Shown here: piece by piece, positions 34,577-43,154 of the stretch
How positions within the stretch are numbered: the first letter of the stretch is position 1
Layout: every line of letters begins with the position of its first letter
Origin: Bacillota bacterium
GTDB taxonomy: Bacteria; Bacillota; Clostridia; Lachnospirales; Lachnospiraceae
DNA: 54,964 nucleotides
Assembly: GCA_023423045.1 (NCBI GenBank)
Contig: JAFAGA010000003.1
Span: 1-54,964, forward strand
Reading direction: 5' to 3'
Program-made: the position numbers and the translations under genes
Notes under the pieces: model-generated
Seen by the model: only the letters and a program-made list of their open reading frames with translations
What the model was told of the DNA's origin: nothing
Databases searched by the model: none

Positions 34577-34620
34577 ATAAAAAATCGGTTACAGTTCATA
34601 AGCCTATGAACTGCAACCGA
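34577..34620 (-). terminator. Terminator of the trkAH unit
   Basis: Stem TCGGTT-CAGTTCATA with TATGAACTG-AACCGA (34585-34620, one internal mismatch) followed on the minus strand by a T-rich run at 34584-34577. It ends transcription after trkH and before jetA. Confidence 0.85.
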
Positions 34621-34654
34621 AGTCAGGGAATTACCGAAGAGAAAAGGGAGTTTT

Positions 34655-36106
34655 TTATACATTAACTCGTTTCCAGAATGTAGGTACAAAAAGTAAAAGC
34701 ACCGGATAGATCTCCAGTCTTCCGATAATCATGCACAATGATAATATTACCTTGGTAAAAGCTGAGAAACCAGCAAAATTTCCTGCCGGTCCAACGCTCC
34801 CTAATCCGGGGCCAATATTACTTATGGATGCAACTACCGCCGTCGTGGAGGAAACGATATCTTTGTTATCCAATGATACTACTAATATGGACGCTGCAAA
34901 TACAGCAATGTAAACAAAGAAAAACGCCATAACCCCAGACAGTATTTCCTCATCCACAACTCTCCCGTTAATTTTAACAGTTTGCACCGATCTTGGGTGA
35001 ATAATTTTAACTATTTCACGCCTGATGATTTTGAAAAGCAATATGATACGAAGGCATTTCATCCCTCCCGCTGTGGACCCGGCACTTGCACCTATAAACA
35101 TCAATAAAACAAGCAGGCATTGGCTGAACACCGGCCACAGGTTGAAATCTGCGGTTGAATAACCCGTTGTAGTAATGATGGAGCCGACCTGGAAAGACGA
35201 ATATCTCAAAGCCTCCCCTATGGATTGAAAGACTGTTCCATTTGTGTTCCATACAATCAATACAATAGCGGTTACAACAGCTCCTGCGTAAAACCGCAGC
35301 TCTTCATCCTGCAGGATTGACTTTATATTGCCTTTCAACGCTGTATAATACAAAGTAAAATTCACGCCAAATAATAGCATAAAGACTGTGATTACAGTTT
35401 CTATGTAGACACTGTCATATGCGGCTATACTGGCATTTCTGTTGGAAAAGCCACCTGTACTCGCCGTTCCGAAGGCATGAATCAAAGAATCAAACAGTGA
35501 CATTCCTCCCATCAGTAAAAATACGATCTCCACAGCAGTAAGCGCAATATAGATAATATATAATATTTTTGCTACCTGTCCGATTTTAGGGACAAACTTT
35601 CCAGGAGTCGGACCAGGAGTTTCGGCTTTCATAATATGAAGCGTGTTTGCCTTAACAGAAGGCAGTATGGCGAGCATTAGGATCAGAACTCCCATACCGC
35701 CTATCCAGTGAGTAAAGCTTCTCCAGAACAAAATACCCTGGGGCAATCCCTCAATTTCCTTTAAAATACTCGCTCCCGTAGTACTAAAGCCGGATATTGA
35801 TTCAAACAACGCATCTATCACAGATGGAATAGCTCCACTAAGAAGAAAAGGCAACGCTCCAAACATCGATACCAGCAGCCATCCCAAAGCTACGATCCCA
35901 AATCCGTCCCTCGCATAGAGGTCATTCGTCACTGTTTTTATCCGGCGCATTCCCAATCCAAATGCCATCAATATCATAATGGACAGCAGAAACGACATCG
36001 TATCTCCCTGCATGTAAATTAATGATACCAACAGAGAAGGTACCATACATGCGGCCTCTATACACAATACATTTCCCAAGCTTTTAAAAATCAATCTATA
36101 GTTCAT
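34655..36106 (-). CDS. trkH: TrkH-family potassium uptake pore
   Basis: 483 aa, four-repeat M1-P-M2 pore protein. Selectivity-filter-like loops include SISGFSTTGASILKE, FGTASTGGFSNRN, SIITTTGYSTADF and ISNIGPGLGSVGP. The charge-rich cytoplasmic segment RIIRREIVKIIHPRSVQTVKI is typical of TrkH. It conducts K+ inward when gated by TrkA. The start is 4 bp after the trkA stop, so the two are one operon. It is a different subtype from the KtrB protein 4 kb upstream. Confidence 0.93.
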   Translation of the reverse strand: MNYRLIFKSLGNVLCIEAACMVPSLLVSLIYMQGDTMSFLLSIMILMAFGLGMRRIKTVTNDLYARDGFGIVALGWLLVSMFGALPFLLSGAIPSVIDALFESISGFSTTGASILKEIEGLPQGILFWRSFTHWIGGMGVLILMLAILPSVKANTLHIMKAETPGPTPGKFVPKIGQVAKILYIIYIALTAVEIVFLLMGGMSLFDSLIHAFGTASTGGFSNRNASIAAYDSVYIETVITVFMLLFGVNFTLYYTALKGNIKSILQDEELRFYAGAVVTAIVLIVWNTNGTVFQSIGEALRYSSFQVGSIITTTGYSTADFNLWPVFSQCLLVLLMFIGASAGSTAGGMKCLRIILLFKIIRREIVKIIHPRSVQTVKINGRVVDEEILSGVMAFFFVYIAVFAASILVVSLDNKDIVSSTTAVVASISNIGPGLGSVGPAGNFAGFSAFTKVILSLCMIIGRLEIYPVLLLFVPTFWKRVNV

Positions 36107-36109
36107 CTG

Positions 36110-37474
36110 TTATTCTCCTGAGTAAATGATATTATTCAAATCCGTTACTTTTTTGTCTTTGACAATAAGAATGATATTATCCCCTTGTTTAATCACATCA
36201 TTCCCATGCGGAATAATAATTTCATTTTTTCTGACAATGGCTGCTACCAAAACTCCTTTTGCGATACAAAGTTTCTTCAACGGTATCTCCGTAAAATTTA
36301 CAGATGCGCCTACAGTGAACTCAACCGCTTCAACCTGGTCCCCAATAATCCGATATAGTGCATTTACATGATTGCCCATTGCATTTTGCAGCCCTCTTAC
36401 ATATCTCAAAATGTAATTGGTAGTGATCAGTTTAGGGCTTACCACATTATCAATCCCCATGCCACTGATTACACCGGCATAATTGATTCTATTGATCTTT
36501 GCCACAACCTTCCCTACACCGTGCTGCTTTGCCAGTAAAGCAGCGATAAGATTATCCTCATCCCGGCCTGTGACAGCTACAAAAGCACCCATGTCATTGA
36601 GATTTTCCGACTTCAATATAGTCTCGTCAGAACCATCGCCGCAGATAATCAAAGTATGGGGGAGCAACTCGGTTAATTCCGTACATCTTTCGCGGTCTAT
36701 TTCTATAAGCTTGACCTTAATATCCATTTCCTCCAGATATTTTGTCAGATAGTATGCAATTCGCCCTCCGCCCATAACCATAACGTATTTTATCTTTTGA
36801 ACATGGATTCCTATATTCCTGCAAAAGTCGAAAACTCTGGAAGGCCGTCCGATGATATATATTGTATCGTCTTCCCAAATCTCACATTCTCCGTCCGGAA
36901 TGATAACCTCATCTTTACGAAGCACGGCACCGATGAGAACCGAGGAAGAAATTTTGTTCGCAATATCTTTTAAACGCATACCTGCCACGGACATATTTCG
37001 AGTTATTTTAATCTCCACCATTTCAACACGTCCCTTGGCAAATATCTCAACATTAATGGCTGGCGGAAACTTAATAAGCCGCGCCATCTCACTCCCGGCG
37101 GCCTGCTCAGGATTGATAACCATATCCAACCCCAGCTCTGTTTTCAAAAGGGAAAGTTCGCTGGCATATTCCGGATCCCTTATCCTGGCAATCGTATGCC
37201 CAACACCAAGTTTTTTAGCCGTAAGACAGCATACCATATTCCTTTCATCACTGCTGGTCGCGGCAATTAGAAGATCGCTGTCTTCTACTCCGGCCTCCAA
37301 CAATATTTTTGTGCTGACGCCATTTCCTTTGATACACATAACATCCAAATTCTCGCCGGCTTTTTTCAATGCTTCTGAATTTTTATCTATGATAGTAACA
37401 TCATGATCTTCTTTTGACAGGTTATCGGCCAGACTATAGCCGACTTTACCATCGCCAATAATAATAATTTTCAC
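36110..37474 (-). CDS. trkA: Trk potassium uptake regulator TrkA
   Basis: 454 aa with two RCK repeats, each TrkA-N plus TrkA-C. The first nucleotide-binding loop is IIGDGKVGYSLADNL (residues 4-18), with Asp in VTIIDKN. The second is VMGGGRIAYYLTKYL with KLIEIDRERC. It binds NAD(H)/ATP and gates TrkH. The start is GTG 37474 behind GCAGGAGG. A roughly 190-nt leader with its own promoter and a terminator hairpin lies upstream. Confidence 0.94.
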   Translation of the reverse strand: MKIIIIGDGKVGYSLADNLSKEDHDVTIIDKNSEALKKAGENLDVMCIKGNGVSTKILLEAGVEDSDLLIAATSSDERNMVCCLTAKKLGVGHTIARIRDPEYASELSLLKTELGLDMVINPEQAAGSEMARLIKFPPAINVEIFAKGRVEMVEIKITRNMSVAGMRLKDIANKISSSVLIGAVLRKDEVIIPDGECEIWEDDTIYIIGRPSRVFDFCRNIGIHVQKIKYVMVMGGGRIAYYLTKYLEEMDIKVKLIEIDRERCTELTELLPHTLIICGDGSDETILKSENLNDMGAFVAVTGRDEDNLIAALLAKQHGVGKVVAKINRINYAGVISGMGIDNVVSPKLITTNYILRYVRGLQNAMGNHVNALYRIIGDQVEAVEFTVGASVNFTEIPLKKLCIAKGVLVAAIVRKNEIIIPHGNDVIKQGDNIILIVKDKKVTDLNNIIYSGE

Positions 37475-37667
37475 TCTTATTCTTCCTCCTGCAGCATCTT
37501 GATGAGCTATTTACCAAAAAACAAATAAAGACTTAAAATATTTTGTGTCCGGGTACGCAAAAAAGGTGGGAAGCCCGTAAAAACGAGCTTCCCACCCCAG
37601 AAGCCTAAAATTCTTGAAAGCGAATGGTACATCCACCCAACCGATATGATAATTATTTAGTTCGATA
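37475..37667 (-). promoter_or_regulatory. trkAH leader with intrinsic terminator (candidate attenuator)
   Basis: From the predicted transcription start near 37667, about 70 nt of leader precedes a strong terminator hairpin, and about 80 nt more leads to the trkA GTG. A competing 5-bp hairpin (GAAGC 37600-37604 with GCTTC 37587-37591) would sequester part of the terminator stem. A short frame (ATG near 37626) with a GGGTGG just before it could encode a 41-residue leader peptide crossing the terminator. I recognise no known riboswitch consensus. The simpler alternative is that the terminator mainly ends the upstream two-component operon. Confidence 0.5.
37557..37596 (-). terminator. Intrinsic terminator upstream of trkA
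   Basis: Stem GGTGGGAAGC with GCTTCCCACC, extended by CTCGT/ACGGG through G-U pairs, with a 4-base T loop, then a run of six T on the minus strand. It is positioned between the response regulator and trkA. Confidence 0.9.
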
Positions 37668-37673
37668 AATCGT

Positions 37674-37702
37674 ATTATATTACTAATTATCATTTTTGGC
37701 AA
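37674..37702 (-). promoter_or_regulatory. Promoter of trkAH
   Basis: Minus strand TTGCCA (37702-37697), a 17-bp spacer and TATAAT (37679-37674). It lies upstream of the terminator, so transcripts from it must pass the terminator to reach trkA. Confidence 0.7.
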
Positions 37703-37728
37703 GAGCTCTTTCATGGATGAACAGGTTA

Positions 37729-38424
37729 TTATTCGTCTGCAAAACGATAGCCAACCCCAATTTCAGTAAGAATAAACCGTGGTTTTATATTATTCTTTTC
37801 AATTTTGCGGCGCAAATTTGCCATAAAAACACGAACCGTCTTCGTATCGCCCGTTTCCTCATAGCCCCATACTTCCTTAACGATATAGTTATGGGTCAGC
37901 ACCTTCCCTTTGTTGGTAATCATTAACAGGAGCAGCTTGTATTCCATCGGGGTCAGATGAATCTCATTCCCATCTACAAAAACCCTCCGTTTTCCGTAAT
38001 CCACCGTTAAATAATCACAGCAAAAAACGGCTTCCGGCGAAGATACAATGGATTGTTCCAGTTTTCTTTTAACCACGCGGATTCTCGCCAGCAATTCTCC
38101 CATATGAAACGGTTTCGTAATATAATCGTCCGCTCCTAAATCCAATGCTTTAATCTTTTCCTGTTCCTGTTCTCTTGCTGAGACCACAAGGATTGGTGTA
38201 TTGGAAAAGCTCCGAATTTCTTTAATTACCTCTAATCCATCCTTGTCCGGCAATCCGAGATCCAGTAATATCACATCAGGATGATTTGACGAAAACAGAA
38301 ACAACCCCTCATTGGCGTTTTGGGCAATTGTAACCTTATATCCTTCCTTCTTAAGAGAAATCTCGATAAAGTTGGAAATATACTTATCATCCTCAATCAC
38401 TAATATACATAGATCATCATTCAC
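37729..38424 (-). CDS. KdpE-like response regulator (OmpR family)
   Basis: 231 aa. Receiver domain 1-120 with acidic pocket IEDDKY, phospho-acceptor Asp55 in LLDLGLPDKDG, Thr/Ser in ILVVSARE and Lys in DYITKPF. A winged-helix OmpR/PhoB DNA-binding domain follows (about 130-230: HLTPMEYKLLLLMITNKGKVL, NLRRKIE, EIGVGYRF). The start overlaps the kinase stop by 8 bp. Similarity to KdpE is strong by pattern and by partner, but no kdpABC operon is present. The likely targets are the ktr and trk genes around it (inference). Confidence 0.9.
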   Translation of the reverse strand: MNDDLCILVIEDDKYISNFIEISLKKEGYKVTIAQNANEGLFLFSSNHPDVILLDLGLPDKDGLEVIKEIRSFSNTPILVVSAREQEQEKIKALDLGADDYITKPFHMGELLARIRVVKRKLEQSIVSSPEAVFCCDYLTVDYGKRRVFVDGNEIHLTPMEYKLLLLMITNKGKVLTHNYIVKEVWGYEETGDTKTVRVFMANLRRKIEKNNIKPRFILTEIGVGYRFADE

Positions 38425-39847
38425 TTTTATTCACCTCCATCGGAAGGGAAAATACAAAACTCGCACCGAAAGGCTGCTTATTCCCAGCCTGTATTTTTCC
38501 CCCATGTGCCTCCACAACTGCTTTGCAAATACTGAGGCCCAGCCCGATTCCACGTTTCCCATCTACAATATTCTTTTTTTCACTTGGAAACCCGTCAAAC
38601 AACTTGTCCATCAATCCTGCATCAATACCATTTCCGTCATCCGTAACTTCAAATACTACGTCATCCCCCAAAACATATACCTTGAGGTAAATTCTTCCAT
38701 CAGACAGCGTATGTTTAACCGCATTATCCAGTAAATTAACAAGAACCTGTACAATCAGCCTGCCATCCATCGGCAATGAAATCACTTTATCAGGCAGCGA
38801 AACCTCTAGATTCCTGTTCTGAAAAAGCCGGGACATATGAGAAAGCGCCTCATTGACAACGTCATCCACCACCTCATCTTCTTTGTATAAGACAAGATGG
38901 CCTTCTCCTATGCGTGTCATATTCAATATGTTTTCAACAAGATTAGTAAGCCAGATCATTTCCTCACTGATATCGGCTGCAAGCTTTTTTTGTTCTTCCT
39001 GTGACAGCTGTTCAAACCGGTCAGCAAGCAGAGAGCTTGCACCGGTCAGCACCGTGAGCGGGCTGCGCAAATCATGGGCTACCGAACGCAGCAGCGTACT
39101 TCGTAAACGCTCCCGCTCCATAGCAATCCGAATTTCTTCCCGCTCATTGTAGCTGTATTCTCTATCCAACGCGGTGCCGAGCTGCGTTGCCACTGTTTTA
39201 ACCACCAGCTCCTGCTGAAAGGTCAGTTCAACATTTCCGCAGTATAAGATAATCGAGCCTATTTTCTTTGCAACGCCCTGTATCGGAATGATAAGACTTT
39301 TTATATCCGTCTCCGGATGCTGTTCTCCAAAGTATTCCTGTTCCTCCCCTTCAAGCATGACGCAGCAAACAAATCCGGTGTTATTGAGAATATAATTAAT
39401 GCCCCGAAAAATGATATTGCGTTTTCCCGTCACATGCAAAAAGCCTTCCGCTACTTCATAAAGCAGCCTTGCCGTCAACTCATTGCGATGGGAAATGCTC
39501 ATCTGCTTCTGCAGACGGGAGGTTATCGTGCCGGAAATAATAGCGATCACAAGAAAAAACAGCAATAGCATCACATCTACCGTATTATATATAAGAAATG
39601 TAAATCGTGGTTCCGTAAAGAAGAAATTAAATAGTATCACGCTGATCACAGATGTAATGAGACCATAAACATAACCATTGGTCAATATCGGAACAAACAG
39701 AACACCCAGCAAAAACACCATGATGATGCTCTCTTTACCCACTCCAAACCCGGCAATCAGCAGTGAACATACTGTGGACAAGGTCAAAACCAGGATCATC
39801 CTTATAAATGAATAAGCTCTTTTCTCCTCAGCCTTTATCCGTGTCAT
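38417..39847 (-). CDS. KdpD-like sensor histidine kinase lacking the KdpD/Usp N-terminal domains
   Basis: 476 aa. Four closely spaced transmembrane segments (about 15-110) form a DUF4118 domain ending FNFFFTEPRFTF, a hallmark of KdpD. A GAF-like region follows (about 140-230), then HisKA with the phospho-His in LRSVAHDLRSPLTVL, and HATPase motifs NLLDNAVKHT, DDGNGID and GIGLGLSICKAVVEAHGG. Full KdpD is about 900 aa with an N-terminal KdpD and Usp domain; both are absent here. ATG 39847 follows GGAGGGGAG. It presumably senses K+ or osmotic state and controls Trk/Ktr in place of Kdp. Confidence 0.9.
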   Translation of the reverse strand: MTRIKAEEKRAYSFIRMILVLTLSTVCSLLIAGFGVGKESIIMVFLLGVLFVPILTNGYVYGLITSVISVILFNFFFTEPRFTFLIYNTVDVMLLLFFLVIAIISGTITSRLQKQMSISHRNELTARLLYEVAEGFLHVTGKRNIIFRGINYILNNTGFVCCVMLEGEEQEYFGEQHPETDIKSLIIPIQGVAKKIGSIILYCGNVELTFQQELVVKTVATQLGTALDREYSYNEREEIRIAMERERLRSTLLRSVAHDLRSPLTVLTGASSLLADRFEQLSQEEQKKLAADISEEMIWLTNLVENILNMTRIGEGHLVLYKEDEVVDDVVNEALSHMSRLFQNRNLEVSLPDKVISLPMDGRLIVQVLVNLLDNAVKHTLSDGRIYLKVYVLGDDVVFEVTDDGNGIDAGLMDKLFDGFPSEKKNIVDGKRGIGLGLSICKAVVEAHGGKIQAGNKQPFGASFVFSLPMEVNKSE

Positions 39848-39883
39848 GCCTCTCCCCTCCTTTTCCACAGTATATCACCATAA

Positions 39884-40534
39884 TCATCTTCTGTCTAACA
39901 AACGAAAGCAGTCCTTTGTATTACCCGCAATAATCAGGTGCTCGTTTTGGTTAAAAATATGTTCGGCACTTATAACCGGAGTTATTCTCCTGTTCTGCTT
40001 TATGGCAACGATGTTAATATTATATTTGGAACGAACACCTATTTGTTTAATACTTTTGTCTATCCAGCTCTCCGGCGGCGATATTTCAAAAACAGAAAAC
40101 TCATCGGTTAATTCAAAAAAGTCAAACACATTTCGCGCACTGTATTTTCTGGCCGCCCGTAGCGCCGCATCCCTTTCCGGATGGATAACCTCATCGGCCC
40201 CATTGCGCAGCAAGAACTTCTCATGAATTGCTCTGTCCGCTTTTGAAACCACATACCTGGCTCCCAGCTCCTTCAGCAGGGACGTAATTTCCAGGGATGC
40301 CTGAAAATTATCTCCCATGCATACAAAGCAGATATCAAAATTACCAACACCCAGGGAACGTAGTATCTTCTCATCCGTACAATCTCCAATCTGGGCCCTT
40401 GTGACAACCGGAAGCAGTTCGTTGAGCCGTTCCTCCTGCCGATCCACGATCATGACCTCGCTCCCAAGCTCAGCCAGTCTGGTCGCCAGATGTTTTCCAA
40501 AGCGTCCGATCCCAATTACCAATATGGTTTTCAT
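39884..40534 (-). CDS. ktrA: Ktr potassium uptake regulator KtrA
   Basis: 216 aa with one RCK unit: TrkA-N with VIGIGRFGKHLATRL (residues 6-20) and MIVDRQEERL, then TrkA-C (about 138-216). It forms the cytosolic octameric ring that gates KtrB, and KtrA-type proteins bind ATP/ADP and often c-di-AMP through the C-terminal domain. It starts 18 bp after the ktrB stop. This gene order (ktrB-ktrA-kinase-regulator) implies a single transcript. Confidence 0.93.
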   Translation of the reverse strand: MKTILVIGIGRFGKHLATRLAELGSEVMIVDRQEERLNELLPVVTRAQIGDCTDEKILRSLGVGNFDICFVCMGDNFQASLEITSLLKELGARYVVSKADRAIHEKFLLRNGADEVIHPERDAALRAARKYSARNVFDFFELTDEFSVFEISPPESWIDKSIKQIGVRSKYNINIVAIKQNRRITPVISAEHIFNQNEHLIIAGNTKDCFRLLDRR

Positions 40535-40552
40535 ATTTTCACTCTTCCTCCC

Positions 40553-41899
40553 TTAACCGATAATAATTTTCTCTTCCGGATTTCTAAATGTTATTTTTTT
40601 GTTCATATGTGCCACTATGGCCATGGCCAGCGTCAAACTGCCGATACGCCCGCTGTACATCAGCAGGATAATGATGATTCGCGACAATGTATTTAATTCC
40701 CGGGTGATTCCTGTGGACAATCCAACTGTGCCGATGGCCGATAATGTTTCAAAGGCTGCATCCTTCACAGGCAGGTTTTGTATGGTAATGAGCAAAAACA
40801 CACCTAAAACCGACATGATAATATAGAGTGTCGCACTGCAATAGGCCCGTTTCAGGATATTACCCTCCAATCTTCTTTGAAAGATATTAATATCATCCTG
40901 ATTTCGGATATAGGATACCGTTGCCAGCAAAATGACCATTATGGTCGTTGTTTTTATTCCTCCGCCGGTAGACCCGGGGGATGCTCCGACCAGCATGAGC
41001 AGCATTGATAACACCGTACCGCTTTCGGAAAGCGCACCGATATCCACCGTATTGAAGCCGGCTGTTCTTGGTGTAACCGACTGGAATAATGAGGCCAGCA
41101 GCTTATCAACCGGTGTCATCATTGCAAGGGTACTGCTCTTTTCCATGAAATAAAATAATATTGCACCTGCAGCTATGAGAAATGCCGTCGATATGATTAC
41201 AATTTTAGTATGCAGTTTATAATGATTAAAATCCAGCTTATGCTCCATAATATCATCCCAAACCACAAACCCAAGCCCGCCGATAACAATCAAGGTCATT
41301 ATTGTCAGGTTAACCAGCACATCACTTTGATATGGTACCAGGGAGGTATAAGGTGCAAATCTTCCCATCAGATCAAAGCCCGCATTACAAAAGGCGGATA
41401 TCGAATGAAAGACCGCATAGTAAATCCCTGTTACCATCCCCATCTGCGGACAAAACCGAAGCGCCAGCAATATCGCACCCGCACCCTCAAATATGGCGGT
41501 ACACAGGATTACGCGCCGGATCAGACGCACGATTCCCCCGATGTGAAAGGCATTTACTGAGTCGGTCAGCAGCCCCCTTTCCGCAAGGCCAATTTTACGC
41601 CCGGTCATCATCAGAAAAAGTGTCGCCACCGTCATAAATCCTAATCCGCCAATCTGAATGAGGCATAGGATTATGATCTGCCCGAACAGGCTGAACTTCG
41701 TATAGGTATCATATACCACCAGCCCGGTTACACAAGTTGCCGAGGTGGAAGTAAATAAGGCATCGGTAAACGGGAGCGGATTTCCGTCCCTGCTTGCAGC
41801 CGGGAGTGATAAAAAAAGCGCTCCCGATAATATGATTCCGGCAAAGCCTATTGCAATGATCTGTATAAAACTAATCCTGACCTTCTTTAAAAGCAGCAT
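40553..41899 (-). CDS. ktrB: Ktr potassium uptake pore KtrB
   Basis: 448 aa pore protein of the KtrB/TrkH superfamily. Filter-like loops include FTSTSATCVTGL, SISAFCNAGFDLMG, VTPRTAGFNTVDIG and LSAIGTVGLSTGITRE. The loop GASPGSTGGGIKT and the RRVILCTAIFEGAG helix match KtrB. It imports K+ (and possibly Na+-coupled). It is 7 bp after a small membrane RCK-like gene and 18 bp before ktrA. Confidence 0.93.
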   Translation of the reverse strand: MLLLKKVRISFIQIIAIGFAGIILSGALFLSLPAASRDGNPLPFTDALFTSTSATCVTGLVVYDTYTKFSLFGQIIILCLIQIGGLGFMTVATLFLMMTGRKIGLAERGLLTDSVNAFHIGGIVRLIRRVILCTAIFEGAGAILLALRFCPQMGMVTGIYYAVFHSISAFCNAGFDLMGRFAPYTSLVPYQSDVLVNLTIMTLIVIGGLGFVVWDDIMEHKLDFNHYKLHTKIVIISTAFLIAAGAILFYFMEKSSTLAMMTPVDKLLASLFQSVTPRTAGFNTVDIGALSESGTVLSMLLMLVGASPGSTGGGIKTTTIMVILLATVSYIRNQDDINIFQRRLEGNILKRAYCSATLYIIMSVLGVFLLITIQNLPVKDAAFETLSAIGTVGLSTGITRELNTLSRIIIILLMYSGRIGSLTLAMAIVAHMNKKITFRNPEEKIIIG

Positions 41900-41906
41900 A
41901 TCATAT

Positions 41907-42350
41907 TCATCCTCTCAAATAAGTGAGTATTCGGCTTATCGGGATATCTTTTTGTAATATCATCGTAATACCCGTTTGCTTAAACACATTTTCATATATT
42001 CTATTATTACATTTTGCCATCGTTTGAATACTGCTATTCCTCCTTTTTGCCAACAGACAGATAAGCAGGTTATCCGCATCATCCTTTGAGAAGGCGACAA
42101 GCCAATGATAGGTGCTTCCCTCATTTATTACCGGCTCAGTAGTGAAATCATAGGTGATTTCGGCAGCATTCAGCACCTGGCTTATACTATCAATTATTTC
42201 CGCCTCTCCATACAGCAATATTTCTTTTTCTCCAGGGCCCTCAGACTCCTTCCTAACCATGCTTTTCTCAATGAATTTATCCAAACGGAGCATGATAAAA
42301 TATCCATATAATACCGTACCGATTAAAACAATCATAAACAGGATAATCAT
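41907..42350 (-). CDS. Membrane-anchored degenerate RCK (TrkA-N-like) protein
   Basis: 147 aa. An N-terminal transmembrane helix (MIILFMIVLIGTVLYGYFIML) is followed by a soluble domain. FSKDDADNLLICLLAKRRN, MAKCNNRIYENVFKQTGIT and the end ILTYLRG align by eye with the second half of TrkA-N (in TrkA: GRDEDNLIAALLAKQHG, VAKINRINYAGVISGMGID, ILRYVRG). The glycine-rich GxGxxG nucleotide loop is replaced by LLYGEAEIIDS. It probably does not bind NAD normally and could tether or tune the Ktr complex at the membrane. GAGGAGGTG lies before the start. First gene of the ktr operon. The function is inferred. Confidence 0.65.
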   Translation of the reverse strand: MIILFMIVLIGTVLYGYFIMLRLDKFIEKSMVRKESEGPGEKEILLYGEAEIIDSISQVLNAAEITYDFTTEPVINEGSTYHWLVAFSKDDADNLLICLLAKRRNSSIQTMAKCNNRIYENVFKQTGITMILQKDIPISRILTYLRG

Positions 42351-42464
42351 GCGGCACCTCCTCTATATCATAATTATAACGGCCGAAGCATAAACATAGT
42401 GCAAACATTTGACCGGTTTGTGTTAATTTTATATTAATACGGCTATTGATTTATAAACCGCGTC

Positions 42465-42557
42465 TTGACCAAACCCGTTATTCGCATTACCCTGTTAATA
42501 AGGGAACTGCATGAATTTACCAAGGACGTATTTTATAGGGAAGGATATCTGGAATGA
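42465..42557 (+). pseudogene. Possible C-terminal remnant of a regulator upstream of the ABC scar
   Basis: A 30-codon open stretch ends in LIRELHEFTKDVFYREGYLE, and its TGA overlaps the ATG of the ABC remnant (ATGA), the usual coupling of a small regulator to an ABC ATPase gene. No matching N-terminus is present and the family cannot be named. It may be chance. Confidence 0.3.
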
Positions 42558-42694
42558 GTGTATTGGAAATTCAGGGATTAACCAGAGATTACGGTAAAGG
42601 GCACGGAGTATTCGATTTGTCCTTCTCGGTTGGTCAGGGCGAGGTATTCGCCGCGTCAATAGCGATATTTGCAAAGAAGGATTTCCATATTTAG
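42554..42694 (+). pseudogene. ABC transporter remnant: ATPase N-terminus joined to a permease C-terminus
   Basis: 46 codons. MSVLEIQGLTRDYGKGHGVF and DLSFSVGQGEVF are the first 32 residues of an ABC-2-type ATPase, stopping exactly where the Walker A loop (GFLGPNGAGKTT) should come. The frame continues AASIAIFAKKDFHI and stops; SIAIFAKKDFHI resembles the extreme C-terminus of ABC-2 permeases. The simplest reading is an in-frame deletion of about 1.5 kb removing most of the ATPase and nearly the entire permease. GGGAAGGA upstream is its old ribosome site. The product is very unlikely to function. Confidence 0.7.
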
Positions 42695-42975
42695 CAGCGG
42701 GAACCGGCATAATATACACAGAAAGCTCTGCGCACAGAGAACTCTGCCACAGCATTTTCTCTCATAAAAAGGATCCTAAAAATAGTCACAAAATTTGCTC
42801 CGATGTCTGTGTTCAGATTGACATTTCCTTTCATGTATGATATTATTTTAACGATTTCGGTTTTGTAGACGATCACTTAACTGTCTTAAGTTTTGGGCTT
42901 GAGGGCGGTGATAAACCAACCCCGCAGGCTTTTGTATATATTTCTACCCATCATTGAAGTATGAAAGGAGTGAGT

Positions 42976-43119
42976 GTGTTGCCTTTATCCCAAAGTATTT
43001 TTGTTGCCCTCATCTGTATAGCTGTGGTATTCATGGTTCTTGGAGTTCTCTGGGCCATTGTCCGGATATTTTCCCTCCTCATCCAATCCATTGAGCAGAG
43101 CCGGAATAAAAAGAGGTAG
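42976..43119 (+). CDS. OadG-like small gamma subunit of a sodium-pump decarboxylase
   Basis: 47 aa: one N-terminal transmembrane helix (SIFVALICIAVVFMVLGVLWAIV) followed by a short basic tail (SIEQSRNKKR). This is the shape of OadG/MmdD-type subunits, which assemble with the beta subunit, and the gene lies 35 bp upstream of oadB. The start is GTG 42976, placed 5-6 bases after AAAGGAG; ATG 42961 is in frame but has no site and would overlap the Shine-Dalgarno. The protein is shorter than typical OadG (about 80 aa). The family call rests on size, topology and neighbour. Confidence 0.65.
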   Translation: MLPLSQSIFVALICIAVVFMVLGVLWAIVRIFSLLIQSIEQSRNKKR

Positions 43120-43154
43120 TACCTACGAAAGACATATAGAAGGAGGATATCATC

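Noticed and set aside
37511..37714. 67-codon minus-strand frame upstream of trkA
   Set aside because: It runs across the promoter and terminator, has no ribosome site at its first codon, and its translation has no family look. A shorter frame within it is mentioned only as a possible leader peptide.
42495..42755. 86-codon minus-strand frame
   Set aside because: Antisense to the ABC remnant, no ribosome site and no recognisable content.
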